Notes: generated by a model not told the origin, from the sequence alone. A DNA stretch of 64,000 bases from Alkalimarinus sediminis (GCF_026427595.1 NZ_CP101527.1:629001-693000), one strand, 5' to 3'. Positions 27,826 to 36,821 are shown, counted from the stretch's first letter. Made by a program: numbers and translations.

Positions 27826-28482
27826 ATGACCTATAAGATCATTATTGCAGATGATCACCCACTGTTCCGTGCCGCCTTAAAACAGGCGGTAGGGCAGGCG
27901 GTGGATGATGTCGAGGTAATTGAGGCTGACACGATTGCTGAGTTACAGCGAGCGGTGTTAGAAAACTCCGAAGCAGACTTGGTGCTATTAGACCTCAATA
28001 TGCCTGGGGCTCATGGGTTCTCGGGGCTTGTGTTTATGCGAGGCCAGTATCCGGGGTTACCAGTAGTAATGATCTCAGGTACAGAAGATATTCAGGTCAT
28101 TCGTAAGGCAATTGATTACGGTGCGTCGGGGTTTATCCCTAAGTCTACGTCACTGCAATTGATTGCTGAGGCCATTCAGGCAGTACTTAATGGTGATGTT
28201 TGGTTGCCTGCTGATGTTCAGGGGCGTATCGATCGTCTTGATGCAGAAACCTGTGAGTTTTCTGAAAAGTTGGCCACGTTAACGCCACAGCAATTTAGAG
28301 TGCTGGGTATGTTAATGGAAGGGTTGCTGAATAAGCAAATTGCCTATGAGCTTGATGTCTCTGAAGCAACTATCAAAGCTCATATTACGGCTGTTTTTCG
28401 TAAGCTCGGTGTTCGAAACCGCACTCAGGCGGTTATCGCTGTTCAGCAGCTAGAAGTAGAACGCCCCGTCACACCTGAGTAA
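27826..28482 (+). CDS. LuxR/NarL-family response regulator (CrbR/ErdR-like)
   Basis: The 218-residue protein has a receiver with phosphoacceptor Asp56 in LVLLDLNMPG and acidic pocket IIADDHPLF near the N-terminus. A C-terminal LuxR-type helix-turn-helix follows (LTPQQFRVLGMLMEGLLNKQIAYELDVSEATIKAHITAVFRKL). The organisation and the acs-linked position match the CrbR/ErdR class, which activates acs in Vibrio and Pseudomonas under a sensor of the CrbS/MxtR type; such a sensor lies at 44831-48373. The ATG at 27826 is one base after the acs stop, with AGGGA upstream; an in-frame TTG at 27802 is less likely. The 3' end overlaps the converging diguanylate cyclase gene by 40 bp. Confidence 0.88.
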   Translation: MTYKIIIADDHPLFRAALKQAVGQAVDDVEVIEADTIAELQRAVLENSEADLVLLDLNMPGAHGFSGLVFMRGQYPGLPVVMISGTEDIQVIRKAIDYGASGFIPKSTSLQLIAEAIQAVLNGDVWLPADVQGRIDRLDAETCEFSEKLATLTPQQFRVLGMLMEGLLNKQIAYELDVSEATIKAHITAVFRKLGVRNRTQAVIAVQQLEVERPVTPE

Positions 28483-29627
28483 TCATCAGTAGCCGGTGCA
28501 CGGGCAACTTGATTTCTGCCTAGGCGCTTGGCTTCATATAATGCCAAATCAGCGCGTTTAAACAGCTCTTGAGCACTGCTCTCTTCTGACGGGTAGAGTG
28601 TTGAAACACCTAAACTAGCGGTTAAGCTTACATCACAGTCTTCACAGCTTATTGATATCTGTTCTATCTGCTTTCTTAACTTATCTGCCAGTGCCATCGC
28701 TTGGTCTTGATGGATAGTGGGCAGTAATACAGCAAACTCTTCGCCACCGACTCTCGCCAGAGTATCTATCGCTCTATTGAATTTTGCTTTTAGTGCTCTC
28801 GACATCTCTTTAAGGCACTCATCACCGACTAAATGACCGTGTAGATCGTTTACTTTTTTGAAGTGGTCAAGGTCGATGAGAATCAATGATATAGGGCTAT
28901 TGTCCCTAATCGCTCGATTAAATTCATCAGTCATTTTTTCATCGAAAAAGCGTTTGTTTTTAAGGCCTGTTAATGGGTCAAGTGTGTTGAGCTCTGCTAG
29001 TTGATCTGATTTTTCTTCGAGTTCGTACTGACTTTCAAGGGCATTAAAATACTCTCTGCGCTGAATACCAGAGATACCATAAAGTCCACATAGCAGTAGG
29101 CCGCTTAGTGCTGCATAAGAGGCCGAAAACGGGTGGCCAACCAGCAGTATGGCAATACTCGATGGTATTAGCATAGGCACTAAAAAGCAGATCAAAAAGC
29201 GCCGAGATGGGGCTAGTGATGCCAACCCTCCTGCACAGAGGCCTGCACCCGCAATCATGGTGGAGGCAATGGCATCTTGAAATGAGGCGGTCATAATAAG
29301 CTGGGCAGAGCAGAGTCCCCATGCAAGGCTCGAAATAATAACCCCGAGTAATAAGATATTTCCGTTACAGGTGTTGTGATTCTTAAACTGTATTCTGAAT
29401 GTGTATATGCAGAGTAAGCGGGTGATGGCAGATGCGCTAATGATAGCAGTGAGTATTAACGTAGTATGAATGCGAGGCTCGGCAAAGAAATACTCTGCTT
29501 TGGGGAGTATTAATGCAGCCCAAACAGCCATGTAAAAGATAACACCTGGGAAAGACCTAGTCGCTAAATCTTGATACAACTGCTGTGTTGCTATGGGAAT
29601 AAAACGCTCGTCAACATAGCGTTTCAT
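28443..29627 (-). CDS. Membrane diguanylate cyclase
   Basis: The 394-residue protein has about six hydrophobic segments in its first 200 residues, then a GGDEF domain at about residues 215-385. The active-site motif is GGEEF, a functional variant. An RxxD inhibitory site (RAID) lies five residues before it. There is no EAL domain, so it should only make cyclic-di-GMP, probably in response to a signal at or in the membrane. It is transcribed toward the response regulator gene and overlaps its last 40 bp. Residues encoded in the overlap form the non-conserved C-terminus. Confidence 0.9.
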   Translation of the reverse strand: MKRYVDERFIPIATQQLYQDLATRSFPGVIFYMAVWAALILPKAEYFFAEPRIHTTLILTAIISASAITRLLCIYTFRIQFKNHNTCNGNILLLGVIISSLAWGLCSAQLIMTASFQDAIASTMIAGAGLCAGGLASLAPSRRFLICFLVPMLIPSSIAILLVGHPFSASYAALSGLLLCGLYGISGIQRREYFNALESQYELEEKSDQLAELNTLDPLTGLKNKRFFDEKMTDEFNRAIRDNSPISLILIDLDHFKKVNDLHGHLVGDECLKEMSRALKAKFNRAIDTLARVGGEEFAVLLPTIHQDQAMALADKLRKQIEQISISCEDCDVSLTASLGVSTLYPSEESSAQELFKRADLALYEAKRLGRNQVARAPATDDYSGVTGRSTSSC

Positions 29628-29784
29628 AGGTGTACTCGTATCATAACTAGTGAGGCCTTTTTTATTTTTTTTAGCCGTATCACGGTACGTGATGGTTACC
29701 TTGCTTGTTGCTACTCTTTGGACGAGTTATTTGAGCATATTGTTTTCATGTTGCCCTTATTATTACCTATAAAATAGTAGCACT

Positions 29785-29805
29785 TTCACTTTTTCAAAAA
29801 GTGAA
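29785..29805. promoter_or_regulatory. Palindrome TTCACTTTTT-C-AAAAAGTGAA
   Basis: A 10-bp perfect inverted repeat has a single central base. A related half-palindrome, CAACTTTTTGAAAAATG, follows at about 29812-29828. The site lies about 160 bp upstream of the diguanylate cyclase start and downstream of the LysR gene. It could be an operator, or an intergenic hairpin ending LysR transcription on the minus strand. I do not recognise the binding protein. Confidence 0.4.
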
Positions 29806-29874
29806 CAGTGTCAACTTTTTGAAAAATGACGGGGTGTTTAACAATGTTTTACCGTTTTTAAATGAAACAGCCTA

Positions 29875-30771
29875 TCAATGATTTGAAGAGGCCATCAGTA
29901 TTTTATTGCGTAACCAACGGTTGGCAGGGTCCTTATCGACATTAATATGCCAGTACAAATGAACATCAATGCCTGGTAACTCAACCGGTAGTGGATAGGT
30001 TGAGATGTTGAGTACCTTGCTAAACATTTTTGCCGCAGTTTGAGGTATGGTGAGTAGCATGTCACTGCTTTCTACCACTCTACAAGCTGAGAAAAAGTGC
30101 TGACATCGTAAACCGACTCTGCGTTGTAAACCTAGCCTACCTAGCTCAAAATCCTCCATGCCTGGGCCTGACACTCGAGATGAAACCAGTACATGCTTCT
30201 GCTCTAGATAGTTAGCAATATCTAGGTGGTCGATGATGTCTGGATGGTCTTTTGCAGCAACTACCACCAATTGATCATTCTCAAGCTGTGTATGACAGAT
30301 GTTGTCACTAACCGGAAGCAGAATATCGATGGCAAAATCGATATCACCCGATGCTAGCTTATTTTCTAATTCACTCCGCCTAACTCGTGTACTGGTGAGG
30401 TCTATTAGCGGTGCTTCTCTATTGATGTGATCCATTAAATAGGGCAGGTACGATGTTTCTAATGAGTCATGCAGGCTGATTGCGTAGCGTTTTTGTGCCG
30501 AAGAGGGGTCAAACTGCCTTGATTGTTGCAGTGCTACTTGCAGTTGGTGTAGCGCTTCACGAACATCTGAAATCACATTCTTAGCCACTGCGGTTGGCAG
30601 CATTTTGTTGCTTTGTCGCACGAACAGCGGGTCATCAAAATGATCTCGCAACCTAGCTAATGAATGACTGACCGCAGGCTGGGTTAAGTTAAGTACATTT
30701 GCCGCTCGGGTTAGATTGCCCTCGGTGTAGATAGCGTCGAAAACAATAAATAGATTTAGGTCTATCCTCAT
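29875..30771 (-). CDS. LysR-family transcriptional regulator
   Basis: The 298-residue protein has the LysR helix-turn-helix at the N-terminus (MRIDLNLFIVFDAIYTEGNLTRAANVLNLTQPAVSHSLARLRDHFDDPLFVR). An effector-binding domain follows at about residues 90-295. The length is standard. It is divergent from the acyl-CoA dehydrogenase operon with a 213-bp shared upstream region, the classic LysR arrangement. It therefore probably controls that operon in response to a pathway intermediate. The effector is unknown. Confidence 0.92.
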   Translation of the reverse strand: MRIDLNLFIVFDAIYTEGNLTRAANVLNLTQPAVSHSLARLRDHFDDPLFVRQSNKMLPTAVAKNVISDVREALHQLQVALQQSRQFDPSSAQKRYAISLHDSLETSYLPYLMDHINREAPLIDLTSTRVRRSELENKLASGDIDFAIDILLPVSDNICHTQLENDQLVVVAAKDHPDIIDHLDIANYLEQKHVLVSSRVSGPGMEDFELGRLGLQRRVGLRCQHFFSACRVVESSDMLLTIPQTAAKMFSKVLNISTYPLPVELPGIDVHLYWHINVDKDPANRWLRNKILMASSNH

Positions 30772-30924
30772 AGGTGTGTCCCTGCTTTGTTCGGTTGATC
30801 AGTCGAAGAACGGTGACGGTTGAAAGTAGGGTAGCCAAATTAAACTATTAATACAAATTATAGATATTCATTATAACTATTCATTTGTTTAATTGGCTTG
30901 TCGATACTAGGATTAGGTCATCAT

Positions 30925-30942
30925 GTGAATAAATAGATTCAC
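30925..30942. promoter_or_regulatory. Operator-like palindrome upstream of the acyl-CoA dehydrogenase operon
   Basis: GTGAAT and ATTCAC flank a 6-bp centre (AAATAG) about 43 bp upstream of the dehydrogenase start. Further ATTCAT repeats lie at about 30868 and 30881. The cluster is in the divergent LysR/operon region and is a candidate binding site for the LysR protein, but a precise T-N11-A assignment is not possible by eye. Confidence 0.4.
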
Positions 30943-30984
30943 GATATAGCCTATTAATTTTAGATTAAGCCTTTGGAGGCCTTC

Positions 30985-32205
30985 ATGGATTTCAGCTTGT
31001 CAGAACGTTCGCAGGATTATTTGAATCGCGTTAAATCGTTTATGGAAAAAGAGATACTGCCTATAGAAGATGAGTACTTCCGAGAGCTGAAGTCGCTGGA
31101 GAATCCGTGGGTTGTATTGCCGATAATTGAAACCCTAAAAGAGAAGGCAAAAGCTGAAGGCCTTTGGAATATGTTTCTGCCTGTTGAAGGTTACGGCCCG
31201 GCGTTAAGCAATGCAGAGTATGCACCGATTGCTGAGCAGACTGGTCGCAGCTTTATAGCCCCTGAAATATTTAACTGTAATGCACCTGATACCGGCAACA
31301 TGGAGGTATTGGTTCATTATGGTTCAGAGCAGCAAAAAGAGCAGTGGTTGACACCTCTTCTTGAGGGCAAAATCCGGTCGGCATTTTGTATGACCGAACC
31401 AGGCGTTGCTTCTTCAGATGCTACTAACATGGCTGCAACAGCGATGGTAGAAGGGGATGAAGTTGTTCTTAATGGCACTAAATGGTGGAGCACCGGTATC
31501 GGCCACCCTGATTGCCAAGTACTGATTTTTATGGGTATCTCCAACCCAGATGCACACCGTCATCAGCGTCACTCAATGGTACTAGTACCGATGAACACAC
31601 CTGGGGTTAAGGTCGAGCGTATGCTACCTGTGTTTGGTGATCTTGATGAGCCCTACGGACATGGTGAGGTGAGCTTTACCAACGTAAGGTTGCCTAAGAG
31701 CGCCATTATTGCTGGCCCTGGTCGAGGGTTTGAGGTTGCTCAAGGGCGTTTAGGCCCTGGTCGTATTCATCACTGTATGCGAGCAATTGGTGCTGCTGAG
31801 AGAGCGTTAGATTTACTGATCAAGCGCGCGATCAGTCGTGAGGCATTTGGTCAGCCATTGGCTAAACTGGGGGGGAATCGAGATATTATCGCCAACGCCA
31901 GAATGTCGATCGAACAGGCTCGTCTGTTAACGATGAAGGCAGCATGGACTCTCGATACCAAAGGGATTATGGGGGCGATGAGCGATGTCTCGCAGATCAA
32001 AGTTGTTGCGCCTAATGTTCTGCAGACGATTGTAGATCAAGCAATACAAATTCATGGTGGCGCAGGTATGAGTGATGACTTCCCACTGACCCAATTATTC
32101 GCTTATGCACGTTGTTTACGATTGGCTGACGGGCCAGACGAAGTGCACAGATTGCTGATTTCAAAACTTGAGTTGGCAAAGTACAAGAATTTGATGAAAA
32201 AGTGA
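30985..32205 (+). CDS. Acyl-CoA dehydrogenase, ACAD10/11 type
   Basis: This FAD enzyme of about 406 residues belongs to the ACAD10/ACAD11 branch. Signatures are FCMTEPGVASSDATNM (FAD/substrate loop), WWSTGIGHPDC, FGQPLAKLGGNRDIIANARMSIEQAR and the C-terminal IHGGAGMSDDFPL with ARCLRLADGPDEVHR. The last matches mammalian ACAD11 and bacterial homologues. Those proteins act with a kinase domain, encoded here by the separate gene at 33067. The ATG at 30985 follows GGAGG at a 5-bp spacing; the TTG at 30973 would place the Shine-Dalgarno inside the gene. It is the first gene of a six-gene operon. Confidence 0.92.
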   Translation: MDFSLSERSQDYLNRVKSFMEKEILPIEDEYFRELKSLENPWVVLPIIETLKEKAKAEGLWNMFLPVEGYGPALSNAEYAPIAEQTGRSFIAPEIFNCNAPDTGNMEVLVHYGSEQQKEQWLTPLLEGKIRSAFCMTEPGVASSDATNMAATAMVEGDEVVLNGTKWWSTGIGHPDCQVLIFMGISNPDAHRHQRHSMVLVPMNTPGVKVERMLPVFGDLDEPYGHGEVSFTNVRLPKSAIIAGPGRGFEVAQGRLGPGRIHHCMRAIGAAERALDLLIKRAISREAFGQPLAKLGGNRDIIANARMSIEQARLLTMKAAWTLDTKGIMGAMSDVSQIKVVAPNVLQTIVDQAIQIHGGAGMSDDFPLTQLFAYARCLRLADGPDEVHRLLISKLELAKYKNLMKK

Positions 32206-32223
32206 TCTGAGAGTATTTAGACA

Positions 32224-33030
32224 ATGAATGACAAGAGAATATTTGTAACAGGCGGTGCGAGCGGGTTAGGAAAAGCCATCGCACTGCGCTTTGCACGAGA
32301 AGGCTTTAAAGTTTGTATTGGTGATGTTAACGATGAGCGAGGCTCAGAAGCAGAAGCCGAACTTAAAGCTATTGCACCCGATGCGTTTTATCTGTTTTGT
32401 GATGTCACCAAAATAAAGCATCTTGAGAGCGTTCGTACTGAATTAGAAGAGCGCTGGGGTGGTGTTGATGTCGTAGTGAACAACGCCGGTGTTGGTGGAA
32501 CCGCAGGGGCCATTGAAGATATCAGTCTTGCTGATTGGCAGTGGGTATTGGATGTAAATCTGATGGGGGTTGTGAGAGGTTGTAAGACCTTTACACCACT
32601 ATTTAAACAGCAGGGTAACGGTCATTTTGTCAACGTTGCGTCTGCGGCAGGCTTGCTGAGTGCGCCGATGATGAGTAGTTACAACGTGACTAAGGCTGGT
32701 GTGGTGTCGTTGTCTGAAACGTTGGTGTCAGAGCTATGCCAAGACAACATTACGACCAGTGTGGTTTGTCCTGCTTTTTTCCAAACTAATCTCACTGAGT
32801 CTATGCGCTCTCATATTGGTGGCTTGCATTCAAAAGTTAATAAGATGATGAGTCGCTCAAAGATCACCGCAGAAGATGTTGCCGATAGTATTTATCAGGC
32901 GTATGAGCATAAAGAGTTCTTCGTTGTGACCCATCCGTTTGAACGTCGTTTGTGGTATGTAAAGCGCTTCTCACCTAAAGGCTTCAACATGTTAATGCAG
33001 CGTCAAGCCAAGAAACTTTTTCGTAAGTAA
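32224..33030 (+). CDS. Short-chain dehydrogenase/reductase
   Basis: The 268-residue classical SDR has the cofactor motif GGASGLGKAIA at about residues 9-19, NNAG near residue 88, a catalytic serine in VASAAG and the YNVTK Tyr-Lys pair near residue 155. An acidic residue after beta-2 (GDVND) suggests NAD preference. The C-terminal 60 residues are longer and more basic than in typical SDRs. It is 18 bp after the acyl-CoA dehydrogenase. In the operon it could oxidise or reduce a hydroxy- or ketoacyl intermediate; that is inference. Confidence 0.88.
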   Translation: MNDKRIFVTGGASGLGKAIALRFAREGFKVCIGDVNDERGSEAEAELKAIAPDAFYLFCDVTKIKHLESVRTELEERWGGVDVVVNNAGVGGTAGAIEDISLADWQWVLDVNLMGVVRGCKTFTPLFKQQGNGHFVNVASAAGLLSAPMMSSYNVTKAGVVSLSETLVSELCQDNITTSVVCPAFFQTNLTESMRSHIGGLHSKVNKMMSRSKITAEDVADSIYQAYEHKEFFVVTHPFERRLWYVKRFSPKGFNMLMQRQAKKLFRK

Positions 33031-33066
33031 ATAGTCACGAATCACATTACTAAAATAGGGGGCGTA

Positions 33067-34131
33067 ATGTCAGTATTAGATGAAGCATCTGAAGTAAGAG
33101 AAGGTGAAACCCTTGATCTTGAAAGAGTCGATCAATACCTCAAGCAGGTACTGCCAGATTTAGAAGGTAGCGTGTCGGTAAAGCAGTTTCCCGGTGGTGC
33201 CTCTAATCTCACTTATTTATTACAGTATCATAATCGTGATTTGATATTACGTCGTCCACCGTTTGGTAATATTGCCAAGTCGGCCCATGACATGATTCGT
33301 GAATCTAATATCATGCAGTCATTACGTCCGGTCTATCCCTATGTGCCGAGTGTGATGGCGCAGTGTACTGATCACGATGTGATGGGGTGTGACTTCTATG
33401 TGATGGAGCGTTTCGTCGGCATTATTCCTCGCAAAGAGATGCCTAAAGAAGTTGCATTAAACGAAGAAGATACTCGTCGATTATGCCTCAACGTTATCGA
33501 CAAATTAGTAGAGCTTCATCAGGTTGACTATAAAGCCGCAGGCCTCGAAGGCATCGGTAAAGGCGGTGGTTATGTTAAGCGTCAAATAGATGGCTGGAGT
33601 GATCGTTACACCAAAGCCATTACTGAAGATGCGACCTCATTTGAAACAGTTATAGCCTGGCTTAAAGAGAAAATGCCAGAAGATGTTGGTACCTGCATTA
33701 TTCATAATGACTACCGCTTTGATAATGTGGTGTTAAACCCGGATAACCCGTTCGATATTATCGGTGTATTAGACTGGGAGATGGCAACCCTTGGTGATCC
33801 ACTGATGGATTTGGGTAATACCCTTGCATATTGGGTTCAGGCTGATGATGACCCACAGTTCCAGTTTATGCGTCGTCAACCGACTCACTTAAAGGGCATG
33901 TTGACGCGAGAGGAAGTAGTGGATTACTACTTAGGTAAATCAGGGTTAGAACTCGCCACGTTCGACTTTTACGAAATATATGGTTTATTCCGTTTAGCGG
34001 CCATTATTCAGCAGATCTATAACCGCTACTATCATGGATATACCAAAGACGAACGGTTTTCAGGTTTTGTACATGCGGCTAAATATCTAGAGCAGCGTTG
34101 CTTAAAATTAATCGAGAATAGTGAACTCTGA
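33067..34131 (+). CDS. ACAD10/11-type hydroxyacyl kinase (APH fold)
   Basis: The 354-residue protein has the aminoglycoside-phosphotransferase-like kinase fold of the N-terminal part of ACAD10/11. The nucleotide loop GGASNLTYLL is near residue 43, followed by LILRRPPFG. The catalytic loop is HNDYRFDNV near residue 217 and the metal-binding motif is DWEMATLGDPLMDLG. In the Pseudomonas levulinate pathway (LvaA) and in ACAD10/11, such kinases phosphorylate a 4-hydroxyacyl-CoA before phosphate elimination. Here kinase and dehydrogenase are separate genes in one operon. The stop overlaps the ATG of the histidine phosphatase gene (TGATG). Confidence 0.88.
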   Translation: MSVLDEASEVREGETLDLERVDQYLKQVLPDLEGSVSVKQFPGGASNLTYLLQYHNRDLILRRPPFGNIAKSAHDMIRESNIMQSLRPVYPYVPSVMAQCTDHDVMGCDFYVMERFVGIIPRKEMPKEVALNEEDTRRLCLNVIDKLVELHQVDYKAAGLEGIGKGGGYVKRQIDGWSDRYTKAITEDATSFETVIAWLKEKMPEDVGTCIIHNDYRFDNVVLNPDNPFDIIGVLDWEMATLGDPLMDLGNTLAYWVQADDDPQFQFMRRQPTHLKGMLTREEVVDYYLGKSGLELATFDFYEIYGLFRLAAIIQQIYNRYYHGYTKDERFSGFVHAAKYLEQRCLKLIENSEL

Positions 34132-34823
34132 TGGGCGCGATCTACTTAGTGAGGCACGGGCAGGCATCGTTTGGCAAAGCCGATTATGACAAGTTGTCTG
34201 ATAAAGGGTGCAAGCAGTCTGAAATACTGGGTGAGGCATTTGGAAAAATAGTCTCCCCCGACCGTTTTTACTCTGGCAATTTACTTCGCCATGAGCAGAC
34301 AGCAAATCACTTTATGTCAGGCTTTGGTGGTAGCAGTATCGCCACGGTGACCCACTCAGGCTTTAACGAATTTAACCATGTTGAAGTGCTAGTCAAGTAC
34401 CGTCCAGAGTGGAAAGATTTTAGTGTTATGGCGGCTGATATTGCAAAACAGCCAGTACCACAAAAAGCATTTCAGCAGGCATTTTCAGATGCCGTCATTC
34501 GCTGGGTCTCTGGCAATCATGATGACGACTATCAAGAAACATGGCGGCAATTTCAAGCTCGCTGTAATAGTGCTTTGCAGTCGGTTATAGAGCAATCATC
34601 TGAGGCCAAGAATATCGTGATATTTACCTCTGGTGGTCCCATTTCAGTCATTCTGCAACAGATACTTAAATTGGGTGATCGAGAGACGCTATCGGTTAAC
34701 GAGGTGCTAGTAAATACTGGCGTGACCAAGTTGTTGTTTTCCGGTGACCGTTTAAGCCTGTCTTACTTAAACAACCATAGCCATCTTGAAATGGCGGGCA
34801 GTAGCTGGGTGACTTACCGTTAG
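34131..34823 (+). CDS. Histidine phosphatase family protein
   Basis: The 230-residue protein has the phosphoglycerate-mutase/phosphatase fold. The active-site motif is LVRHGQASFG near residue 6, and SGNLLRHEQTA marks the second conserved arginine region. TSGGPISVILQ replaces the usual second-histidine segment VSHG, so the distal catalytic histidine is not obvious. The gene starts one base into the kinase stop, giving tight translational coupling. A phosphatase linked to an acyl kinase may remove misplaced phosphate from phosphoacyl intermediates, by analogy with the phosphatase domain of ACAD10; this is inference. Confidence 0.82.
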   Translation: MGAIYLVRHGQASFGKADYDKLSDKGCKQSEILGEAFGKIVSPDRFYSGNLLRHEQTANHFMSGFGGSSIATVTHSGFNEFNHVEVLVKYRPEWKDFSVMAADIAKQPVPQKAFQQAFSDAVIRWVSGNHDDDYQETWRQFQARCNSALQSVIEQSSEAKNIVIFTSGGPISVILQQILKLGDRETLSVNEVLVNTGVTKLLFSGDRLSLSYLNNHSHLEMAGSSWVTYR

Positions 34824-34908
34824 GCTAGTGATAGAGATTGAGCCAGCGCTTTCGCGAGGGTGACGAAGACCATATTTGAACAAACAAAGATAAAAAGGGG
34901 AGAGTTAA

Positions 34909-35673
34909 ATGAGTAACCTATTTGATTTATCAGGAAAGATCGCACTAGTAACCGGTGCCAGTCGTGGTATTGGTGAAGGTATTGCCAAGTTGTTAGCTGA
35001 ACATGGTGCCCACGTTATTATATCAAGCCGTAAAATTGAAGGTTGCCAACAGGTGGCTGATGAGATCAAAAAAGCCGGTGGTAGTGCAGAAGCGATCGCT
35101 TGCCATATCGGTGATATGGAGCAGGTTGAGTCTATCTTCAAGCAGATAGAAGAGACTCATGGAAAGTTGGATATTCTGGTTAACAATGCTGCAGCTAACC
35201 CCTATTTCGGTCATGTACTCGACACCGATCTTAGTGCGTTTCAGAAAACAGTCGATGTTAATATTCGTGGTTACTTCTTTATGTCGACCTATGGCGCGAA
35301 GCTAATGAAGAAGGGTGACGGTGGCGCAATTGTGAATGTCGCCTCTGTTAACGGTGTTATCCCTGGACCTTTCCAAGGTATCTACTCGATTACAAAAGCT
35401 GCGGTCATCTCAATGACTAAAACGTTTGCTAAAGAGTGCGCGCCTCTGAATATCAGAGTTAATGCACTGCTACCGGGTGCGACCGATACCAAGTTTGCAT
35501 CGACTATTGTAAACAACCCAGCGATATTGAAGAAAGCAATGGAGCACGTACCGATGAATCGTGTGGCAAACCCTGATGAAATGGCAGGTTCTGTGCTTTA
35601 TTTAGTGTCTGATGCCGCGAGCTATACCACCGGTACTTGTTTGAATGTGGATGGTGGTTACTTGTTGGGTTAG
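34909..35673 (+). CDS. Short-chain dehydrogenase/reductase (FabG-like)
   Basis: The 254-residue classical SDR has TGASRGIGEGIA at about residues 14-25, NNAA near residue 91, the catalytic serine in NVASVNG and YSITKAAV as the Tyr-Lys segment near residue 155. ISSRK after beta-2 suggests NADP use. The ending CLNVDGGYLLG is typical. It lies 85 bp after the phosphatase on the same strand. It probably acts on a 3-ketoacyl or hydroxyacyl substrate in the same pathway. Confidence 0.9.
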   Translation: MSNLFDLSGKIALVTGASRGIGEGIAKLLAEHGAHVIISSRKIEGCQQVADEIKKAGGSAEAIACHIGDMEQVESIFKQIEETHGKLDILVNNAAANPYFGHVLDTDLSAFQKTVDVNIRGYFFMSTYGAKLMKKGDGGAIVNVASVNGVIPGPFQGIYSITKAAVISMTKTFAKECAPLNIRVNALLPGATDTKFASTIVNNPAILKKAMEHVPMNRVANPDEMAGSVLYLVSDAASYTTGTCLNVDGGYLLG

Positions 35674-35762
35674 AGGTGCCGTTGATACGGATAGCCTTAG
35701 CTGCAATCGTTTAGTAGCGTCAGTTTTCACCGGATAGTGCAACGCAATTAGGAAGTAGAAAC

Positions 35763-36821
35763 ATGAGTCAGTCTTGGTTAATTTATGGGGCCTATGGTTA
35801 CAGTGCGCAGCTTATTGCGCAGGAAGCAAAGCGAAGAGGGCTAACGCCTATTCTGGCTGGCAGGGACGAAGCCAAGGTTAAAACCGTTGCGACACGGTTA
35901 AAATTTGATTACCGAGTATTTGACCTAAGTGATCCCCAGGCGGTTGCCGAGCAACTGGCTGATATTGCGTTGGTTATCCATTGTGCGGGTCCGTTTTCTC
36001 ATACGAGTAAACCGATGATCGAAGCCTGCATTCGTTCATCGACTCACTATTTTGATATTACCGGCGAAATCGATGTATTTGAGTATGCTCACAGTGATGT
36101 GGTGAATGGTCGAGCAAAAGCTGCGGGTATTGTGGTTTGTCCGGGTGTTGGCTTTGATGTTATCCCCACAGACTGTGTTGCTCGGGTGTTATCTGAGGCG
36201 ATGCCAGATGCAACCCATTTAACGCTAGGCTTCTCTGGCGGCTCTGCCTTGAGCCCCGGTACAGCAAAAAGCTCAGTAGAAGGGCTTGCCAATGGGAATA
36301 AAGTGCGTAGTAATGGCGAGATAGTATCGTCAGGCGTTAATACCCGCACCATTGATTTCGGAAAAGGCCCGAGAAACGCAATGAATATTGCCTGGGGTGA
36401 TGTGAGTACTGCTTTTTATTCCACGGGCATACCGAATATAGAAGTCTATATACCGGCATCTTCAAAGACTATTCGAATGGTTAAGCTAGCCGGATTATTA
36501 AAGCCAGCGCTTCGGTTGAGCTTTGTGCAGGACTTCTTGAAAAAGCAGATTGATAAAAAAGTAGCCGGCCCTGGCGAAGAGGTGAGGCGCAAGTACCGAT
36601 CTTCGGTTTGGGGGGAGGTACGCAATAGTTTAGGCGAGGTTAAAACGGCCTATCTTGAAACCCCTAATGGTTATGATGTTACAGTGCTTGGACCGTTGGC
36701 CATTGTTGAACACTTTTTGGCGGGCAACAATAGCGTTACAGGGAGCGTGACTCCTTCACTATTGATGGGGGCGGACTTTGTCTCGACACTGCCTGATACG
36801 ACTAAAATTCGAATTCAATAG
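35763..36821 (+). CDS. Saccharopine dehydrogenase-like reductase
   Basis: The 352-residue protein has an N-terminal Rossmann domain (YGAYGYSAQLIAQEAKRRGLTPILAGRDE) and CPGVGFDVIPTDCVA near residue 125. These features place it with saccharopine-dehydrogenase-like and trans-acting enoyl reductase proteins. Bacterial members are often reductases of lipids or polyketides rather than lysine enzymes. It ends the acyl operon, 89 bp after the second SDR, and converges on dnaE2. The substrate is unknown; the operon context suggests an acyl chain. Confidence 0.82.
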   Translation: MSQSWLIYGAYGYSAQLIAQEAKRRGLTPILAGRDEAKVKTVATRLKFDYRVFDLSDPQAVAEQLADIALVIHCAGPFSHTSKPMIEACIRSSTHYFDITGEIDVFEYAHSDVVNGRAKAAGIVVCPGVGFDVIPTDCVARVLSEAMPDATHLTLGFSGGSALSPGTAKSSVEGLANGNKVRSNGEIVSSGVNTRTIDFGKGPRNAMNIAWGDVSTAFYSTGIPNIEVYIPASSKTIRMVKLAGLLKPALRLSFVQDFLKKQIDKKVAGPGEEVRRKYRSSVWGEVRNSLGEVKTAYLETPNGYDVTVLGPLAIVEHFLAGNNSVTGSVTPSLLMGADFVSTLPDTTKIRIQ

